From an uncultured Coriobacteriaceae bacterium (GTDB lineage Bacteria > Actinomycetota > Coriobacteriia > Coriobacteriales > Coriobacteriaceae), in contig CASFXG010000007.1 of the NCBI GenBank assembly GCA_949298635.1, positions 1 to 39,562 of the forward strand: DNA of 39,562 nucleotides, in the 5' to 3' direction. Of this stretch, positions 29,890-38,344 are shown in pieces; positions within the stretch are counted from its first letter, which is position 1, and each line of letters begins with the position of its first letter. The notes under the pieces are model-generated. The model was not told the origin of the DNA. It saw nothing but the letters and a program-made list of their open reading frames with translations, and did not search any database. Made by a program: the position numbers and the translations under genes.

Positions 29890-31554
29890 TTAGCGCTCGT
29901 TGTCCGACATCGCGAAGCCGTTTTTCATCGCGCAGCTCGTGGTGTAGAGCACCTTGCCCAGAAGCTCCTCGGTTGCACGCTTGAGCTCATCGGCGAGCTG
30001 GTCGTTCGCGGCGGCGAGCTGTTCGGGCACCTTTTCGGGCGCAAGTTTCGCTACCTCAGCGTCGGCACGATGAAGCATCGCATGGCCGGCGGCCGCCATC
30101 TTCTCCTGATAGCTCTCAACCGCAGCCGAGTTCTCATGGAAGCGCGCGTCGGCGAGGGCGGCAATGAGGCGGTTCGCCCAGTAGAAGCTCTCGCTCGTCA
30201 CGCGGGCGGTCGTGTTGCCCAGGTACTCCGGCAGCTCATCGACGTTCGCATAGAAGGGCACGAGCGCGTTGAAGGGATTCGAGCCGAACGCCATCCACTG
30301 CACCGCACGCCACGCCTCGTCGGCGTAGGGGCGCAGCTGCAGCACCGCGAGCTGACCGTTGCGGTTGATGCCGATGGGGCGGTACAGCGCGCGCGAGGCG
30401 GGCGTGCCCTTATAGCCATACGGGTCGAACGGAGTGCCCTGGTAGTGCGAGGAGAGCACGTCCTTCACGTCCTCGATGGTGAGCTTCCGCTCGGGGACGC
30501 GCGCCCACGGAATGTCGTCGGACTCCGGAGTGAGCTCGGCGGCGGAGCCGTCCCAGCGATCGCGCGGATTCAGGCAGCGCTGCATGTACCAGGCGCGCGG
30601 TGTGTTGTACACATGGTCGGAATCGCTATGGCTGCCGAATGCCTCGCGCGGGTTGAAGATGTCGCCTGCGAGCACGCGCTCGCGCACGTCGTCCAGCACA
30701 TCCAGGAAGTCGGGCTCATCGCCTGACGCATCTTCGGAATCCTCGAAAGCATCGACATCGTCCAGGTCGTCTTCTGCATATTCGTAGTACAGATCCTCAT
30801 AGATGTCGTCGATGACTTCGGGGCGGATAAGCGTAAGGTCGAGATGGTGCTCGCGCATCCACGAGCGAAGGTCCGCACTCGCCATGTGCTCCACTTGCTC
30901 GCCTTCGGCATCCGCAAGATCGAAGTAATCGATACCGAGCTGGTTCGGCATGGTCACATAGGCATCGTCCGGCACGCGCTTCGCGATCCAATGGTGCCCG
31001 CCCACGGTCTCAAGCCACCAGATCTCGTCAACATCGGAGAACGCAATGCCGTTCATCTCGTACGTGCCGTAGCGCTCCAGAAGCTCGCCGAGGCGCTTCA
31101 CGCCGTCGCGGGCACTCGTGATGTAGGGCAGCACGAGCGTGACCATATCTTCTTCGCCAATGCCGCCGGGACGGGCGGGGACGTAGCCAGTCTCGCCCTC
31201 GACGCCCTGCGCGGGCTGGTACTTCACGAGCGGATCGGCTCCGAGCACGCGCGGGTTCGAGGTGATGGTCTCCGTCGCACTCATACCGACGTTGAGCTCG
31301 TTGAAACCCGCCGCTGCCCAAGGTCCATGACCGGGGATGGCGTCGGGAACCGCGGTGTAGCGCATGGGGTTATCGGGGAGCTCGATGCTCAGATGCGATT
31401 CCGTCGAGGTGTAGGTGCGGGGTTGCTCTTCCGGCTTCACCACGACGAGGCGCTTGGGCTCGAACTGACCGTTCGGGGAGTCTTCGTTGCGCGCGACGAT
31501 CGTGGAGCCGTCGTATGTCGCCTTCTTGCCGATCAAAATGGTGGTGCAGGCCAT
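29890..31554 (-). CDS. C69-family dipeptidase (PepD-like Ntn hydrolase)
   Basis: The 554-aa protein starts MACTTILIGKKATYDGSTIV after AAGGAGGG. In this family the N-terminal Cys (here Cys 3) becomes the nucleophile after removal of the preceding residues. ARNEDSPNG, GFNELNVGMSATETI, EIWWLETVGGHHWIAKRVPD and MPNQLGIDYFDL are typical C69 motifs. An acidic insertion (YEYAEDDLDDVDAFEDSEDA) interrupts the middle. No signal peptide is present, so it is cytoplasmic, splitting dipeptides for amino-acid fermentation. It is monocistronic with its own terminator. Confidence 0.93.
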   Translation of the reverse strand: MACTTILIGKKATYDGSTIVARNEDSPNGQFEPKRLVVVKPEEQPRTYTSTESHLSIELPDNPMRYTAVPDAIPGHGPWAAAGFNELNVGMSATETITSNPRVLGADPLVKYQPAQGVEGETGYVPARPGGIGEEDMVTLVLPYITSARDGVKRLGELLERYGTYEMNGIAFSDVDEIWWLETVGGHHWIAKRVPDDAYVTMPNQLGIDYFDLADAEGEQVEHMASADLRSWMREHHLDLTLIRPEVIDDIYEDLYYEYAEDDLDDVDAFEDSEDASGDEPDFLDVLDDVRERVLAGDIFNPREAFGSHSDSDHVYNTPRAWYMQRCLNPRDRWDGSAAELTPESDDIPWARVPERKLTIEDVKDVLSSHYQGTPFDPYGYKGTPASRALYRPIGINRNGQLAVLQLRPYADEAWRAVQWMAFGSNPFNALVPFYANVDELPEYLGNTTARVTSESFYWANRLIAALADARFHENSAAVESYQEKMAAAGHAMLHRADAEVAKLAPEKVPEQLAAANDQLADELKRATEELLGKVLYTTSCAMKNGFAMSDNER

Positions 31555-31879
31555 ATGCCCTCCTTAGCCAGGCGCTTGGAACACGGTGAGACCGCGTGGG
31601 CGCGACGTGGTATCTAGGTAGTAGTGTAGCGCTCTGCGCGGACAAGCGCGCGCGGGTTCGGCGGCGCGTTGGCTTGCCAGCAAGACCCACGCGCACTCGT
31701 TTGATTGCTTACACATTTCCCGGTGTTGCGGGAGCCGCTCCGGGGTATCATCTTTCACCGGTGGCCGCGCCCGCGGACACCTTTGACGCACTCGGTGCCG
31801 CCGGGCTGCGTCATGACTCCGTGCTCGCGTTGCGGGCACATTACCCGCTCCCCAGGAGCGTAGATGAGGAAGGTACAGC
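31555..31879 (+). promoter_or_regulatory. Divergent promoter region and cold-shock gene leader
   Basis: This 325-nt gene-free stretch separates the dipeptidase gene from the cold-shock gene. A TATCAT -10 candidate is at 31746-31751. The resulting ~120-nt leader contains tgacgca/tgcgtca (31784-31790 with 31807-31813) and a GC-rich hairpin near 31821-31840 before the GAGGAAGG ribosome binding site. Long structured leaders are typical of csp mRNAs. No -35 of good quality was found. Confidence 0.4.
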
Positions 31880-32110
31880 ATGGCAACCGGTACGATCAAG
31901 AAGTCGTTCTTCCGTGAGAAGGGGTATGGCTTCATCACGCCCGACGAGGCGCTCGAGAACGGCTCGAAATCCGACGTGTTCGTGCATTTCAGCGCCATTC
32001 AGATGGATGGCTACAAGTCCCTCGACGAGGGCGACCGCGTTGAGTTCGAGATGGGTCCGGGCAAGAAGCCCGGTGAGACGCAGGCGATCAACGTCCGCAA
32101 GATCGCTTAA
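31880..32110 (+). CDS. Cold-shock-domain protein
   Basis: The 76-aa CspA-fold protein binds single-stranded nucleic acid and acts as an RNA chaperone. RNP1 is KGYGFI (KG[FY]GFI) and RNP2 is VFVHFSAI. An insertion of about eight residues ([10 protein letters not shown]) between them is longer than in CspA, a pattern seen in other Actinomycetota. ATG 31880 ([20 protein letters not shown]) follows GAGGAAGG. A strong hairpin 29 nt after the stop ends the transcript. Confidence 0.93.
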   Translation: MATGTIKKSFFREKGYGFITPDEALENGSKSDVFVHFSAIQMDGYKSLDEGDRVEFEMGPGKKPGETQAINVRKIA

Positions 32111-32138
32111 CCGCGCGTAAGCAGCATACGTAGTTCGA

Positions 32139-32172
32139 ACGCGGCGCTCAGGATTCGTCCTGAGCGCCGCGT
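32139..32172 (+). terminator. Strong hairpin terminator of the cold-shock gene
   Basis: 15-bp perfect stem acgcggcgctcagga (32139-32153) with its complement (32158-32172) closes on a TTCG tetraloop. The following bases are cactttg, so the U-tract is weak. Confidence 0.7.
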
Positions 32173-32198
32173 CACTTTGAGGGCGGGTGCGTTCGCGC

Positions 32199-32286
32199 GG
32201 GCGGCGTGGCGACACTTTGGGGACGGGTACGTTTGTGACGTTTTCGATACAAAGATACCCGTCCCCAAAGTGTCGCCACGCCGCCC
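32199..32286. repeat. ggggac palindromic element, 31-bp arms
   Basis: Arms 32199-32229 and 32256-32286 are perfect reverse complements with core cactttggggacgggta. The 26-nt loop, read on the minus strand, contains gtatcgaaaacgtcacaaa, closely matching the loop of the element at 36819-36892. A partial copy (cactttgagggcgggtgcgt) lies just left at 32172. It is between the 3' ends of the cold-shock and ruvB genes. Confidence 0.85.
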
Positions 32287-32330
32287 CAGGAACGAGCGCA
32301 AAGCGACGCAGCAAAAGCGTTGCCCGTTCG

Positions 32331-33413
32331 CTACTTTGTTGGAGGCTCCATACCGAGGTGTTCGAAGGCAGTGAGTGTCGCCATACGACCCTGCGGGGTA
32401 CGCACCATGAGACCGCGCTGCAGCAGATACGGCTCGTACACGTCTTCAAGCGTCGCGGGATCCTCGCCCACCGCGCTCGCAAGCGTGGTGAGTCCCACCG
32501 CCCTGCCGCGGAACGTCCCAGCAAGCGTCTCCAGAATGCGGATATCCATCCAATCGAGGCCGAGCTCATCGATCTCGAAGAACTCGAGCGCCTCCCGCGC
32601 GATATCGACGTCGATCGATCCCCCGCCGCGCACCTGTGCGTAATCGCGCACGCGCTTGAGCAGACGGTTTGCCAAGCGCGGGGTACCGCGCGAGCGCGAT
32701 GCGATCTCGGCAGCGGAATCGTAGTCGATCGCCACGCCGAGAATTGCGGCGGAACGCTGCACAATCTGCGCCAGATCTTCCACCGAATAGTAATCGAGCC
32801 TGAACGAGATGCCGAAGCGGTCGCGCAAGGGGCCGGTGAGCATACCGGAACGCGTCGTCGCGCCCACGAGCGTGAAATGCGGGATCTCGAGGCGGATGGA
32901 GCGGGCGGCGGGTCCCTTGCCAATCACGATATCGAGGGCGAAATCTTCCATGGCGGGATAGAGGATCTCTTCCACCGAGCGGTTCAGGCGATGGATCTCG
33001 TCGATGAAGAGCACGTCTCCTGGCTGGAGGTTCGTGAGAATCGCGGCGAGGTCACCCGTACGCTCGATCGCAGGGCCAGAGGTCGTCTTAATCTGCGCGC
33101 CGAGCTCGTTAGCGACCACCGTAGCCAGCGTGGTCTTGCCCAAGCCCGGAGGGCCGGAGAAGATCACGTGGTCGAGCGTCTCTCCTCTGCTTTGCGCGGC
33201 CTCGATGAGGATGCGCAGGCTCTGCTTGATATGTTCCTGGCCACAATAGTCGTCCAAGCGCTGCGGGCGCAGGCTCCGTTCGACGTCGAGGTCATCGGAG
33301 GTGAGGTTGCCCGTCACGAACCGATCGCCCCGGGTGGGGCCAGCAGCCCCCGCGGCCCGTGCACGCGGCGTGTCCTCCCATAGATCCTGTCCGGCGTCTG
33401 CTTCCCACATCAT
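32331..33413 (-). CDS. ruvB: Holliday junction branch migration ATPase RuvB
   Basis: This AAA+ motor drives branch migration with RuvA. The 360-aa protein has Walker [10 protein letters not shown], Walker B DEIH, sensor ATTRSG, the RuvB-specific [16 protein letters not shown] start and arginine finger GPLRDRFGI. The C-terminal winged helix ends TAFEHLGM. An N-terminal ~35-residue Ala/Gly/Arg extension precedes the core. The ATG overlaps the ruvA stop, with another ATG directly after it, so translation is coupled. It is the last gene of ruvCAB. Confidence 0.97.
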   Translation of the reverse strand: MMWEADAGQDLWEDTPRARAAGAAGPTRGDRFVTGNLTSDDLDVERSLRPQRLDDYCGQEHIKQSLRILIEAAQSRGETLDHVIFSGPPGLGKTTLATVVANELGAQIKTTSGPAIERTGDLAAILTNLQPGDVLFIDEIHRLNRSVEEILYPAMEDFALDIVIGKGPAARSIRLEIPHFTLVGATTRSGMLTGPLRDRFGISFRLDYYSVEDLAQIVQRSAAILGVAIDYDSAAEIASRSRGTPRLANRLLKRVRDYAQVRGGGSIDVDIAREALEFFEIDELGLDWMDIRILETLAGTFRGRAVGLTTLASAVGEDPATLEDVYEPYLLQRGLMVRTPQGRMATLTAFEHLGMEPPTK

Positions 33414-34027
33414 GCATCCATCCCGAGTCGCTTGAGCGCGGCGGCGAGCAGATCTTCAACCCGCATGCCCTCACCATCATACCCGTCGAGCGCGAGCTCC
33501 GTCTCCTGGGGACTGAAGCCCATGGAGAGCAGCGCCGCCTTCGCGTCTTCGAGCGGCGTGGAGACGGGACGCGCGACCGGCATACGACCGGAAGCGGAAA
33601 CATCGGCCGAAGCGAGCTCGCGATCTTTTGCAAGCGAACCCTTGAGCTCAAGGATAAGACGCTGCGCAGTCTTCTTCCCCACGCCGGAAACGGCAGACAT
33701 ACCGGCAAGGTCTTCAGCCATGACGATGGAGAAGATCTGCGAGACGGAATACTTCGAAAGCACCGCAAGCGCCAGGCGCGGCCCCACGCTCGATACGCCG
33801 ACGAGCCGGTCGAACATGGTGCGTTCCTCTGCGGTCGCGAAGCCGAAGAGCGCCACCGCATCGTTTCCCACGCGCATCCGCGTGAAGAGCCTGACCTCCT
33901 CGCCAAGTTGCGGCAGGGCGGCGGCGGTCATACCCGAGATACCCAGTTCGAACCCGATGCCCGATACGTCGAGCACTGCAACCGAGGGCGTCGCCTCGAC
34001 GAGCGTTCCGCGAAGTTGAGCGATCAT
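33410..34027 (-). CDS. ruvA: Holliday junction DNA-binding protein RuvA
   Basis: The 205-aa protein starts [20 protein letters not shown]. The N-terminal OB domain includes the [10 protein letters not shown] loop. Two HhH motifs follow ([17 protein letters not shown] and [20 protein letters not shown]), and a C-terminal UBA-like domain III ([20 protein letters not shown]) contacts RuvB. The start overlaps the ruvC stop by four bases and the stop overlaps ruvB, so the operon is tightly coupled. Confidence 0.97.
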   Translation of the reverse strand: MIAQLRGTLVEATPSVAVLDVSGIGFELGISGMTAAALPQLGEEVRLFTRMRVGNDAVALFGFATAEERTMFDRLVGVSSVGPRLALAVLSKYSVSQIFSIVMAEDLAGMSAVSGVGKKTAQRLILELKGSLAKDRELASADVSASGRMPVARPVSTPLEDAKAALLSMGFSPQETELALDGYDGEGMRVEDLLAAALKRLGMDA

Positions 34028-34548
34028 GCGTAGGGGTTTCCCTTCTCCTTGACATAGGCGCCGCTCGTTGCGGCAGCGGTGCGCCAGAGGTTGGCATGGC
34101 AGATGGCGCATGCGAGCGCGTCCGCCGCATGGTCCGGTTTGGGATCGTGGTCGAGATGGAGGAGGTTGCGCACCATGAACGTGACCTGACGCTTGTCTGC
34201 GGCGCCGGTACCCACCACGGCCTGCTTGATCTGCATGGGCGTATACTCCCCCACGTCCACGCCGGCGAGCGAGCAGGCGACGAGCGCCGCGCCACGGGCA
34301 TGGGCGGTCGGAATGGCAGAGCGCACGTTCGCACCGAAGTAGATGCCTTCCACCGCCGCGGCATGCGGCTGGTAGCGATCGACAACCGAAACGAGCTCGT
34401 CCACAATATGCCTCAGGCGCGCCGCGAGATCGGTCTCGCAGTCCGTTCGGATACAGCCGTACGCCCGACAACGGCACTCGCCGCGACGCTCTTCGATCAC
34501 ACCCCAGCCGGTATTGGCCAGCCCGGGGTCGATCCCCAATACGACCAT
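34024..34548 (-). CDS. ruvC: Holliday junction resolvase RuvC
   Basis: This RNase-H-fold endonuclease has 174 aa. Catalytic acidic residues are recognisable in MVVLGIDPGLANTGWGV (Asp 7), AVEGIYFGANVRSA (Glu) and PDHAADALACAICH (two Asp). The KQAVVGTGAADKRQV DNA-binding loop is present. ATG 34548 follows GGGGAGG. It is the first gene of ruvCAB and is downstream of a LexA operator. Confidence 0.97.
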   Translation of the reverse strand: MVVLGIDPGLANTGWGVIEERRGECRCRAYGCIRTDCETDLAARLRHIVDELVSVVDRYQPHAAAVEGIYFGANVRSAIPTAHARGAALVACSLAGVDVGEYTPMQIKQAVVGTGAADKRQVTFMVRNLLHLDHDPKPDHAADALACAICHANLWRTAAATSGAYVKEKGNPYA

Positions 34549-34591
34549 GCGCACCTCCCCTCGCCAACAACTACCTGTCATGACACCTTTC

Positions 34592-34610
34592 GAACATCTG
34601 TTCTAGTATA
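34592..34610 (-). promoter_or_regulatory. LexA (SOS) operator and -10 box of ruvCAB
   Basis: GAACATCTGTTC (34592-34603) fits the Gram-positive SOS box GAAC-N4-GTTC, preceded by C as in CGAAC. On the minus strand TATACT (34610-34605) lies directly beside it as a -10, so LexA bound here would block ruvCAB transcription, as expected for DNA-repair genes. Confidence 0.8.
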
Positions 34611-34681
34611 GCATAGCAGGCAGCTGCGGTCGCGCAGATGCGAAACTTCAAATAGTTAAAACTCGGCCGGGCTGGATGGCG

Positions 34682-36691
34682 TCAATTCTGAGAGAAGAAC
34701 GAGAAACCGTGCGGGCCTCGGGGATTGCCACCCGTACCAGGCGCACCGCCCTGCTCGAAAAGCTGCTGCAACGAGCGCTGGATCTGCTCTTCAACCTGCG
34801 GGAGATTCGATCCCAGGCGCGCACGACCCTCTTCAGATCCCAGCTCTTCGAGTTCTTCCGAAGAGATGCCCAGAAGATTACTGATGAAGCCCAGGACCTC
34901 GTTTCTCATGCGCTCGCCCATCTCAGCGCCGCGCGATTCGGAACGCTCGACCTCCGCCTTGAGGAGCGCTTCGAGCGTGAGCGGCTCCGCCCCCTGGCGT
35001 CCGAAATCCGACCAAGCGAGCGCCGCCGGCCACGCCCGTTCGACGAACGAGCAGCCCGAGACCACCGGATACGCCGGAAGGGAGCGGCGCACCGCCTCGC
35101 CCTGGCGAACGAGCAAAAGCGCGAGCGCTACGGCATCGGGACGCGTCTTCGCAAGCGGGATGTCCTCGAACGAGAGCGCGCGATCGACGTGCGCCTCGAG
35201 CACGCCGTCGAGCTCCGAGGGCTCGAGCGCGCCCAACAGCGCGTCGATGCGCTCGGAGAACGCCGCGTCGATATTGGCGAAGGCCGCAGCGCGCGCAACG
35301 ATCTCTGCTTGACACGCCTTCACGGCATGCAGCGAAACCAGCTGGGCGGGCAGCGCCGCACCCGAGCGATTCCGCCAGCGCGCGAGAAACTCAAGGGCGG
35401 TGAGGTACACATCGCCGAACGGCGCGACAGCACCTGCACAACCCGCCGTGGCGCTATCTGCCGCTATGGCGTACGCTGTCTTGCAGAGCGACCGCACCGG
35501 TAGCGCCCGCGTATCCGCCGCGAGGTCGGAAAGAAGCAAGCCCTCGAATGCTGCGCGGGCACGTTGCACCGCATTCGCCCCGGGCATGCCCGCACCGTCG
35601 GCACCCAGAGCGGCGACGGGCACATCGCGATCGAGCAGTTCGGCAAGGTCTGGCTCGGTGCGCTCTACGAGGCGGATGTGCAGATTCGTCGCGAGCGAGC
35701 GCACGAGTTCGAGACGCTCGCACTCACGAGCCTCCGCCTCCGGCGTGAACGTACGGGAGCGGGCGACCACAATCCCCAGCACGTTCCTCGGCCCGAATGC
35801 ATCTACGCACAGCGCCGCGGCAAGGGAGCTCGGCAGGTCGCCGGAAAGCACGATCGCCGCCCGCGAACGCCCGCGCGCAGCCGCGGCATCGGCAAGCCAC
35901 AGCCGAAGCGCCTCCCAGAGCCATTCGCTCCGGTCGAAATGCGGCAGCATATGGTCTTCTATGGCGGGAAGCGTGATGCCGCGCTGCACGTCCTGCACCA
36001 ACAGCGCCTCTTCGAAGCACGGCGCGGCGGCAACCGTCCTGCCGCAGTCATCCATCACGAACGACCCGCCGGTATAAACCATATCGTCGAATCCGCCCAC
36101 GGGTGCGACGCAGACGAGATACATGCTCCGCTTCACGATGCCCGGGCGGAAGTAGCCATCGGCAACCGCCGCGACCGCCGTCGACTCCTCGCGCGCAACG
36201 CTGAAGCATCCCGCCTGGAAGTACACGAGCGCGTCGCAACCCGCCGGAACCAACTCGATGTCGCGGTTGAAATCGAAGGTAATCGCACAGCGTAGGCCAT
36301 CGACCTCGAACACCGGCGGCAGCCACGGGTCTTCGCCCATATGCTCGAGACGCAGGGCAGAGAGCGTGCGAACGGGCACCACGCGCCCCTCTTTGAGCAT
36401 GAACGCCTCGAAGACGGGCGTGTCGCCCTGCGCAATGACCGCAGGGATGAGCGCTACGACGTCGAGCGCCTCGAGGCGCACAGCGAGCGCCTGGAACGCC
36501 GAGAGCACGTCGTGTATGAAGTTCTGCGAATCGATGAGCATGCCCGGGAGCGTCCCCGAGACGAGCGGGGCGGGAACGCAGAGAAGGCGAGCACCCTGTT
36601 CGTGGGCGATGACCGCCTGCCCCTCCACACGGGCACAGATGGCCTCGATATCCCCCAGACGCATATCGATCTGCGCAACCGCGACCTTCAT
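34682..36691 (-). CDS. NadE-like protein with degenerate glutaminase and synthetase sites
   Basis: ATG 36691 (MKVAVAQIDMRLGDIEAICA) follows AGGAAGGGG; 669 aa. The order is that of glutamine-dependent NAD+ synthetase: a nitrilase-fold amidase (1-265), then an adenine-nucleotide alpha-hydrolase domain (275-620). Key residues are missing. The catalytic Glu site (PELxLTGY) reads CVPAPLVSGT, the Lys site (VPKxxLP) reads VVPVRTLSAL, and the Cys motif (ICEDxW) reads AITFDFNRD. The pyrophosphatase loop SGGxDS reads VLSGDLPSS. The reading frame is intact over its whole length, so this is a maintained pseudoenzyme or altered-function paralogue rather than a decayed gene. The C-terminus is Gly/Pro-rich (GGAPGTGGNPRGPHGF). 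No active NadE is in the window. Confidence 0.8.
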   Translation of the reverse strand: MKVAVAQIDMRLGDIEAICARVEGQAVIAHEQGARLLCVPAPLVSGTLPGMLIDSQNFIHDVLSAFQALAVRLEALDVVALIPAVIAQGDTPVFEAFMLKEGRVVPVRTLSALRLEHMGEDPWLPPVFEVDGLRCAITFDFNRDIELVPAGCDALVYFQAGCFSVAREESTAVAAVADGYFRPGIVKRSMYLVCVAPVGGFDDMVYTGGSFVMDDCGRTVAAAPCFEEALLVQDVQRGITLPAIEDHMLPHFDRSEWLWEALRLWLADAAAARGRSRAAIVLSGDLPSSLAAALCVDAFGPRNVLGIVVARSRTFTPEAEARECERLELVRSLATNLHIRLVERTEPDLAELLDRDVPVAALGADGAGMPGANAVQRARAAFEGLLLSDLAADTRALPVRSLCKTAYAIAADSATAGCAGAVAPFGDVYLTALEFLARWRNRSGAALPAQLVSLHAVKACQAEIVARAAAFANIDAAFSERIDALLGALEPSELDGVLEAHVDRALSFEDIPLAKTRPDAVALALLLVRQGEAVRRSLPAYPVVSGCSFVERAWPAALAWSDFGRQGAEPLTLEALLKAEVERSESRGAEMGERMRNEVLGFISNLLGISSEELEELGSEEGRARLGSNLPQVEEQIQRSLQQLFEQGGAPGTGGNPRGPHGFSFFSQN

Positions 36692-36818
36692 ACGTCCCCT
36701 TCCTCTCGCGCGATACCCCATCTGCCGCGCGCACCAAACAACGATGCCGCGACCATGCAACGCTCTACGTTAGATTCTATGCGAAATGGAACCGCCGCGC
36801 ATTCGTTTCGCGCCGCTC

Positions 36819-36892
36819 CGGGCGTCACTTTGGGGACGGGTACGTTGGTGTCGAAAACGCCACAAAAGTACCCGTCCCCAAAGTGACGCCCG
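36819..36892. repeat. ggggac palindromic element, 25-bp arms
   Basis: Arms 36819-36843 and 36868-36892 are exact reverse complements (core gtcactttggggacgggtac). The loop contains ggtgtcgaaaacgccacaaa, homologous to the loop of 32199-32286 in inverted orientation. Because both arms and loop are shared, this is one defined repeat family of about 75-90 bp. Confidence 0.85.
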
Positions 36893-36910
36893 TGTCCGCG
36901 TGGCGCGATG

Positions 36911-37273
36911 CTAGAACTCAGCCTTCCACAACCCGTGTAGGTTACAGTAGGCATACACGGTACCGGACGACACACCACCCGGGAAGAAGACCGTCGGCGC
37001 CTGTCCCGGCTTGAGCGCATGCATCTCCAAACGGTCGCCTGCATCGAGCGCAATCCACTCGATGTAATGGTCGTCCTGCATGGGGTGTTCCGTCGACCCG
37101 ACGGTCACATGAATGAGACGGCCGTCGTTTTCGCGCGCGACGACGGGCACATGCTTTTCCTGAGCGGCATCGGTGATATTCGCCTCAAGCGCGGTGTATC
37201 CCTCTGGTGCAGGCGCATCGGACGAAAGCGCGACGAGGAAATGATTCTCGGCATCCTTGTAAAACGTAGCCAT
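36911..37273 (-). CDS. Superoxide reductase, neelaredoxin type (desulfoferrodoxin family)
   Basis: This cytoplasmic enzyme reduces superoxide to peroxide without making oxygen and is characteristic of anaerobes. The 120-aa protein has all iron ligands of the active centre: His 41 (EKHVPVV, with Lys 40), His 63 and His 69 (VGSTEHPMQDDHYIEWI), Cys 110 and His 113 (YCNLHGLW). The N-terminal Cys4 rubredoxin-like centre of desulfoferrodoxin is absent, making it a one-iron type. ATG 37273 follows TAGGAGG. It is monocistronic, downstream of the toxin-antitoxin pair on the same strand. Confidence 0.95.
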   Translation of the reverse strand: MATFYKDAENHFLVALSSDAPAPEGYTALEANITDAAQEKHVPVVARENDGRLIHVTVGSTEHPMQDDHYIEWIALDAGDRLEMHALKPGQAPTVFFPGGVSSGTVYAYCNLHGLWKAEF

Positions 37274-37393
37274 AAGTACCTCCTACAACAAACATGCGAA
37301 TATGCAATCGGTAGGATTATGCCCGTTCGTCCGTAGCATTAGACAAGCGGCATCGGGCGAACACACGATGAACGACGGCGGCGCGCCAAGTTG

Positions 37394-37765
37394 TCATCCT
37401 ACCAGCGATATGAGGGAGCGCAGCTTCTTATCGAAGGTGAGAACATCCTGGCCGTTCACGGCATGCTCGGCGGCGAGCACGCAGTCGACGAAGTCGAACA
37501 TACCCCCACGATAGAGCCCCAGCGCAGTTGCCGCGACCCGCTTGCGCGCGCAATACACCTCTTCGAGCAGAATCTCGATACTTTCCGCAATATCTGAACG
37601 AGGGACGGCATACACTCCCTGCAGCACGTATACGCACTCGGCGAGCACCTCAAGCGTGACCTCAGCGCCCGATTCGACCGCACGCTCCACCTGCGCAGTC
37701 TGATCCTCGATGTCTTCCAAGAGGTAGCGAAGCGCCGCATTGGCATCAAGCAAGGTCAGCGCCAT
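37394..37765 (-). CDS. PIN-domain toxin (VapC-like ribonuclease)
   Basis: The 123-aa protein has the PIN acidic set: Asp 7 (LTLLDANAALRYL), Glu 43 (LAECVYVL), Asp 91/94 (MFDFVDCVLAAEH) and Asp 112 (LTFDKKL). VapC-type toxins cut RNA and are neutralised by the antitoxin encoded upstream. It overlaps the antitoxin gene by 20 nt. The SPIN length and motif order match type II toxins; the RNA target is unknown. Confidence 0.9.
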   Translation of the reverse strand: MALTLLDANAALRYLLEDIEDQTAQVERAVESGAEVTLEVLAECVYVLQGVYAVPRSDIAESIEILLEEVYCARKRVAATALGLYRGGMFDFVDCVLAAEHAVNGQDVLTFDKKLRSLISLVG

Positions 37766-38030
37766 GTTTATCCACCATCGCCTTCAAAAATGCGTCCTGC
37801 TCTTGTTCGCAACGACCTACATCGGCATACGTGCTGAGAATCCCGCGTGCCGAACGTTCTGGCTTTACCTCGTCACGATACGGCGTGATCCGTGCGACTG
37901 GCTTTCCATAGCGCACGAGCACGAACGACTCTCCGGCCTGTTCGACACGCGTGACGAGAGAACTCAGATGAGCCTTCGCATCTGCGATTCCGAAACGATG
38001 ATCCTCGGGAATATGCATGGCAGCATCCAT
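37746..38030 (-). CDS. Phd/YefM-family antitoxin
   Basis: The 94-aa protein begins MDAAMHIPEDHRFGIADAKA after AAGGAGG. The Phd/YefM core reads FGIADAKAHLSSLVTRVEQA and ESFVLVRYGKPVARITPY. The C-terminal part (DEVKPERSARGILSTYADVG to MVDKHGADLA) is the disordered toxin-binding region. It should repress its own promoter through the palindrome at 38069-38088. It pairs with the PIN toxin encoded immediately downstream. Confidence 0.92.
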   Translation of the reverse strand: MDAAMHIPEDHRFGIADAKAHLSSLVTRVEQAGESFVLVRYGKPVARITPYRDEVKPERSARGILSTYADVGRCEQEQDAFLKAMVDKHGADLA

Positions 38031-38068
38031 ACCGTACCTCCTTGCGCCATCTCTATAGTATCAGATAG

Positions 38069-38088
38069 ATGACCAGCATATTGGTCAT
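38069..38088. promoter_or_regulatory. Operator palindrome of the toxin-antitoxin operon
   Basis: atgacca (38069-38075) and tggtcat (38082-38088) flank gcatat. The dyad lies about 40 nt before the antitoxin ATG and just upstream of a possible minus-strand -10 in gatactatag. This is the usual position for Phd-type autorepression. Confidence 0.6.
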
Positions 38089-38294
38089 ATTCTGTTGCGT
38101 TATAGCGCGGGACAGCATATGGGAACGGCGCCGATTCTGCTCCGCGATCTACCCGCGCCGGGAGACCATCGCGCGCGAGCTGCATGTCGATGGATTGCAT
38201 ACCAACCATCACCGCAGCTCAGCTGTGACCTCTCACATTCTTTCACTTCTCCTCCACAAACAGCCCCATCCCCTATACAATATCTACATATGCA

Positions 38295-38338
38295 CACGCG
38301 CCACGAGGTTATGCACAGGGACGGCGCGTGGGAAAGGA
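38295..38338 (+). promoter_or_regulatory. Leader hairpin next to the decarboxylase ribosome binding site
   Basis: cacgcgcc (38295-38302) pairs with ggcgcgtg (38323-38330), which directly abuts the ggaaagga ribosome binding site (38331-38338). The rest of 38089-38294 holds no gene; tataca at 38274 is a weak -10 candidate. A role in translation control is only possible. Confidence 0.35.
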
Positions 38339-38344
38339 CATCGC

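Noticed and set aside
38069..38344. 92-codon N-terminal extension of the decarboxylase small subunit.
   Set aside because: It would start inside the toxin-antitoxin operator and has no family similarity; ATG 38345 has a good ribosome binding site.
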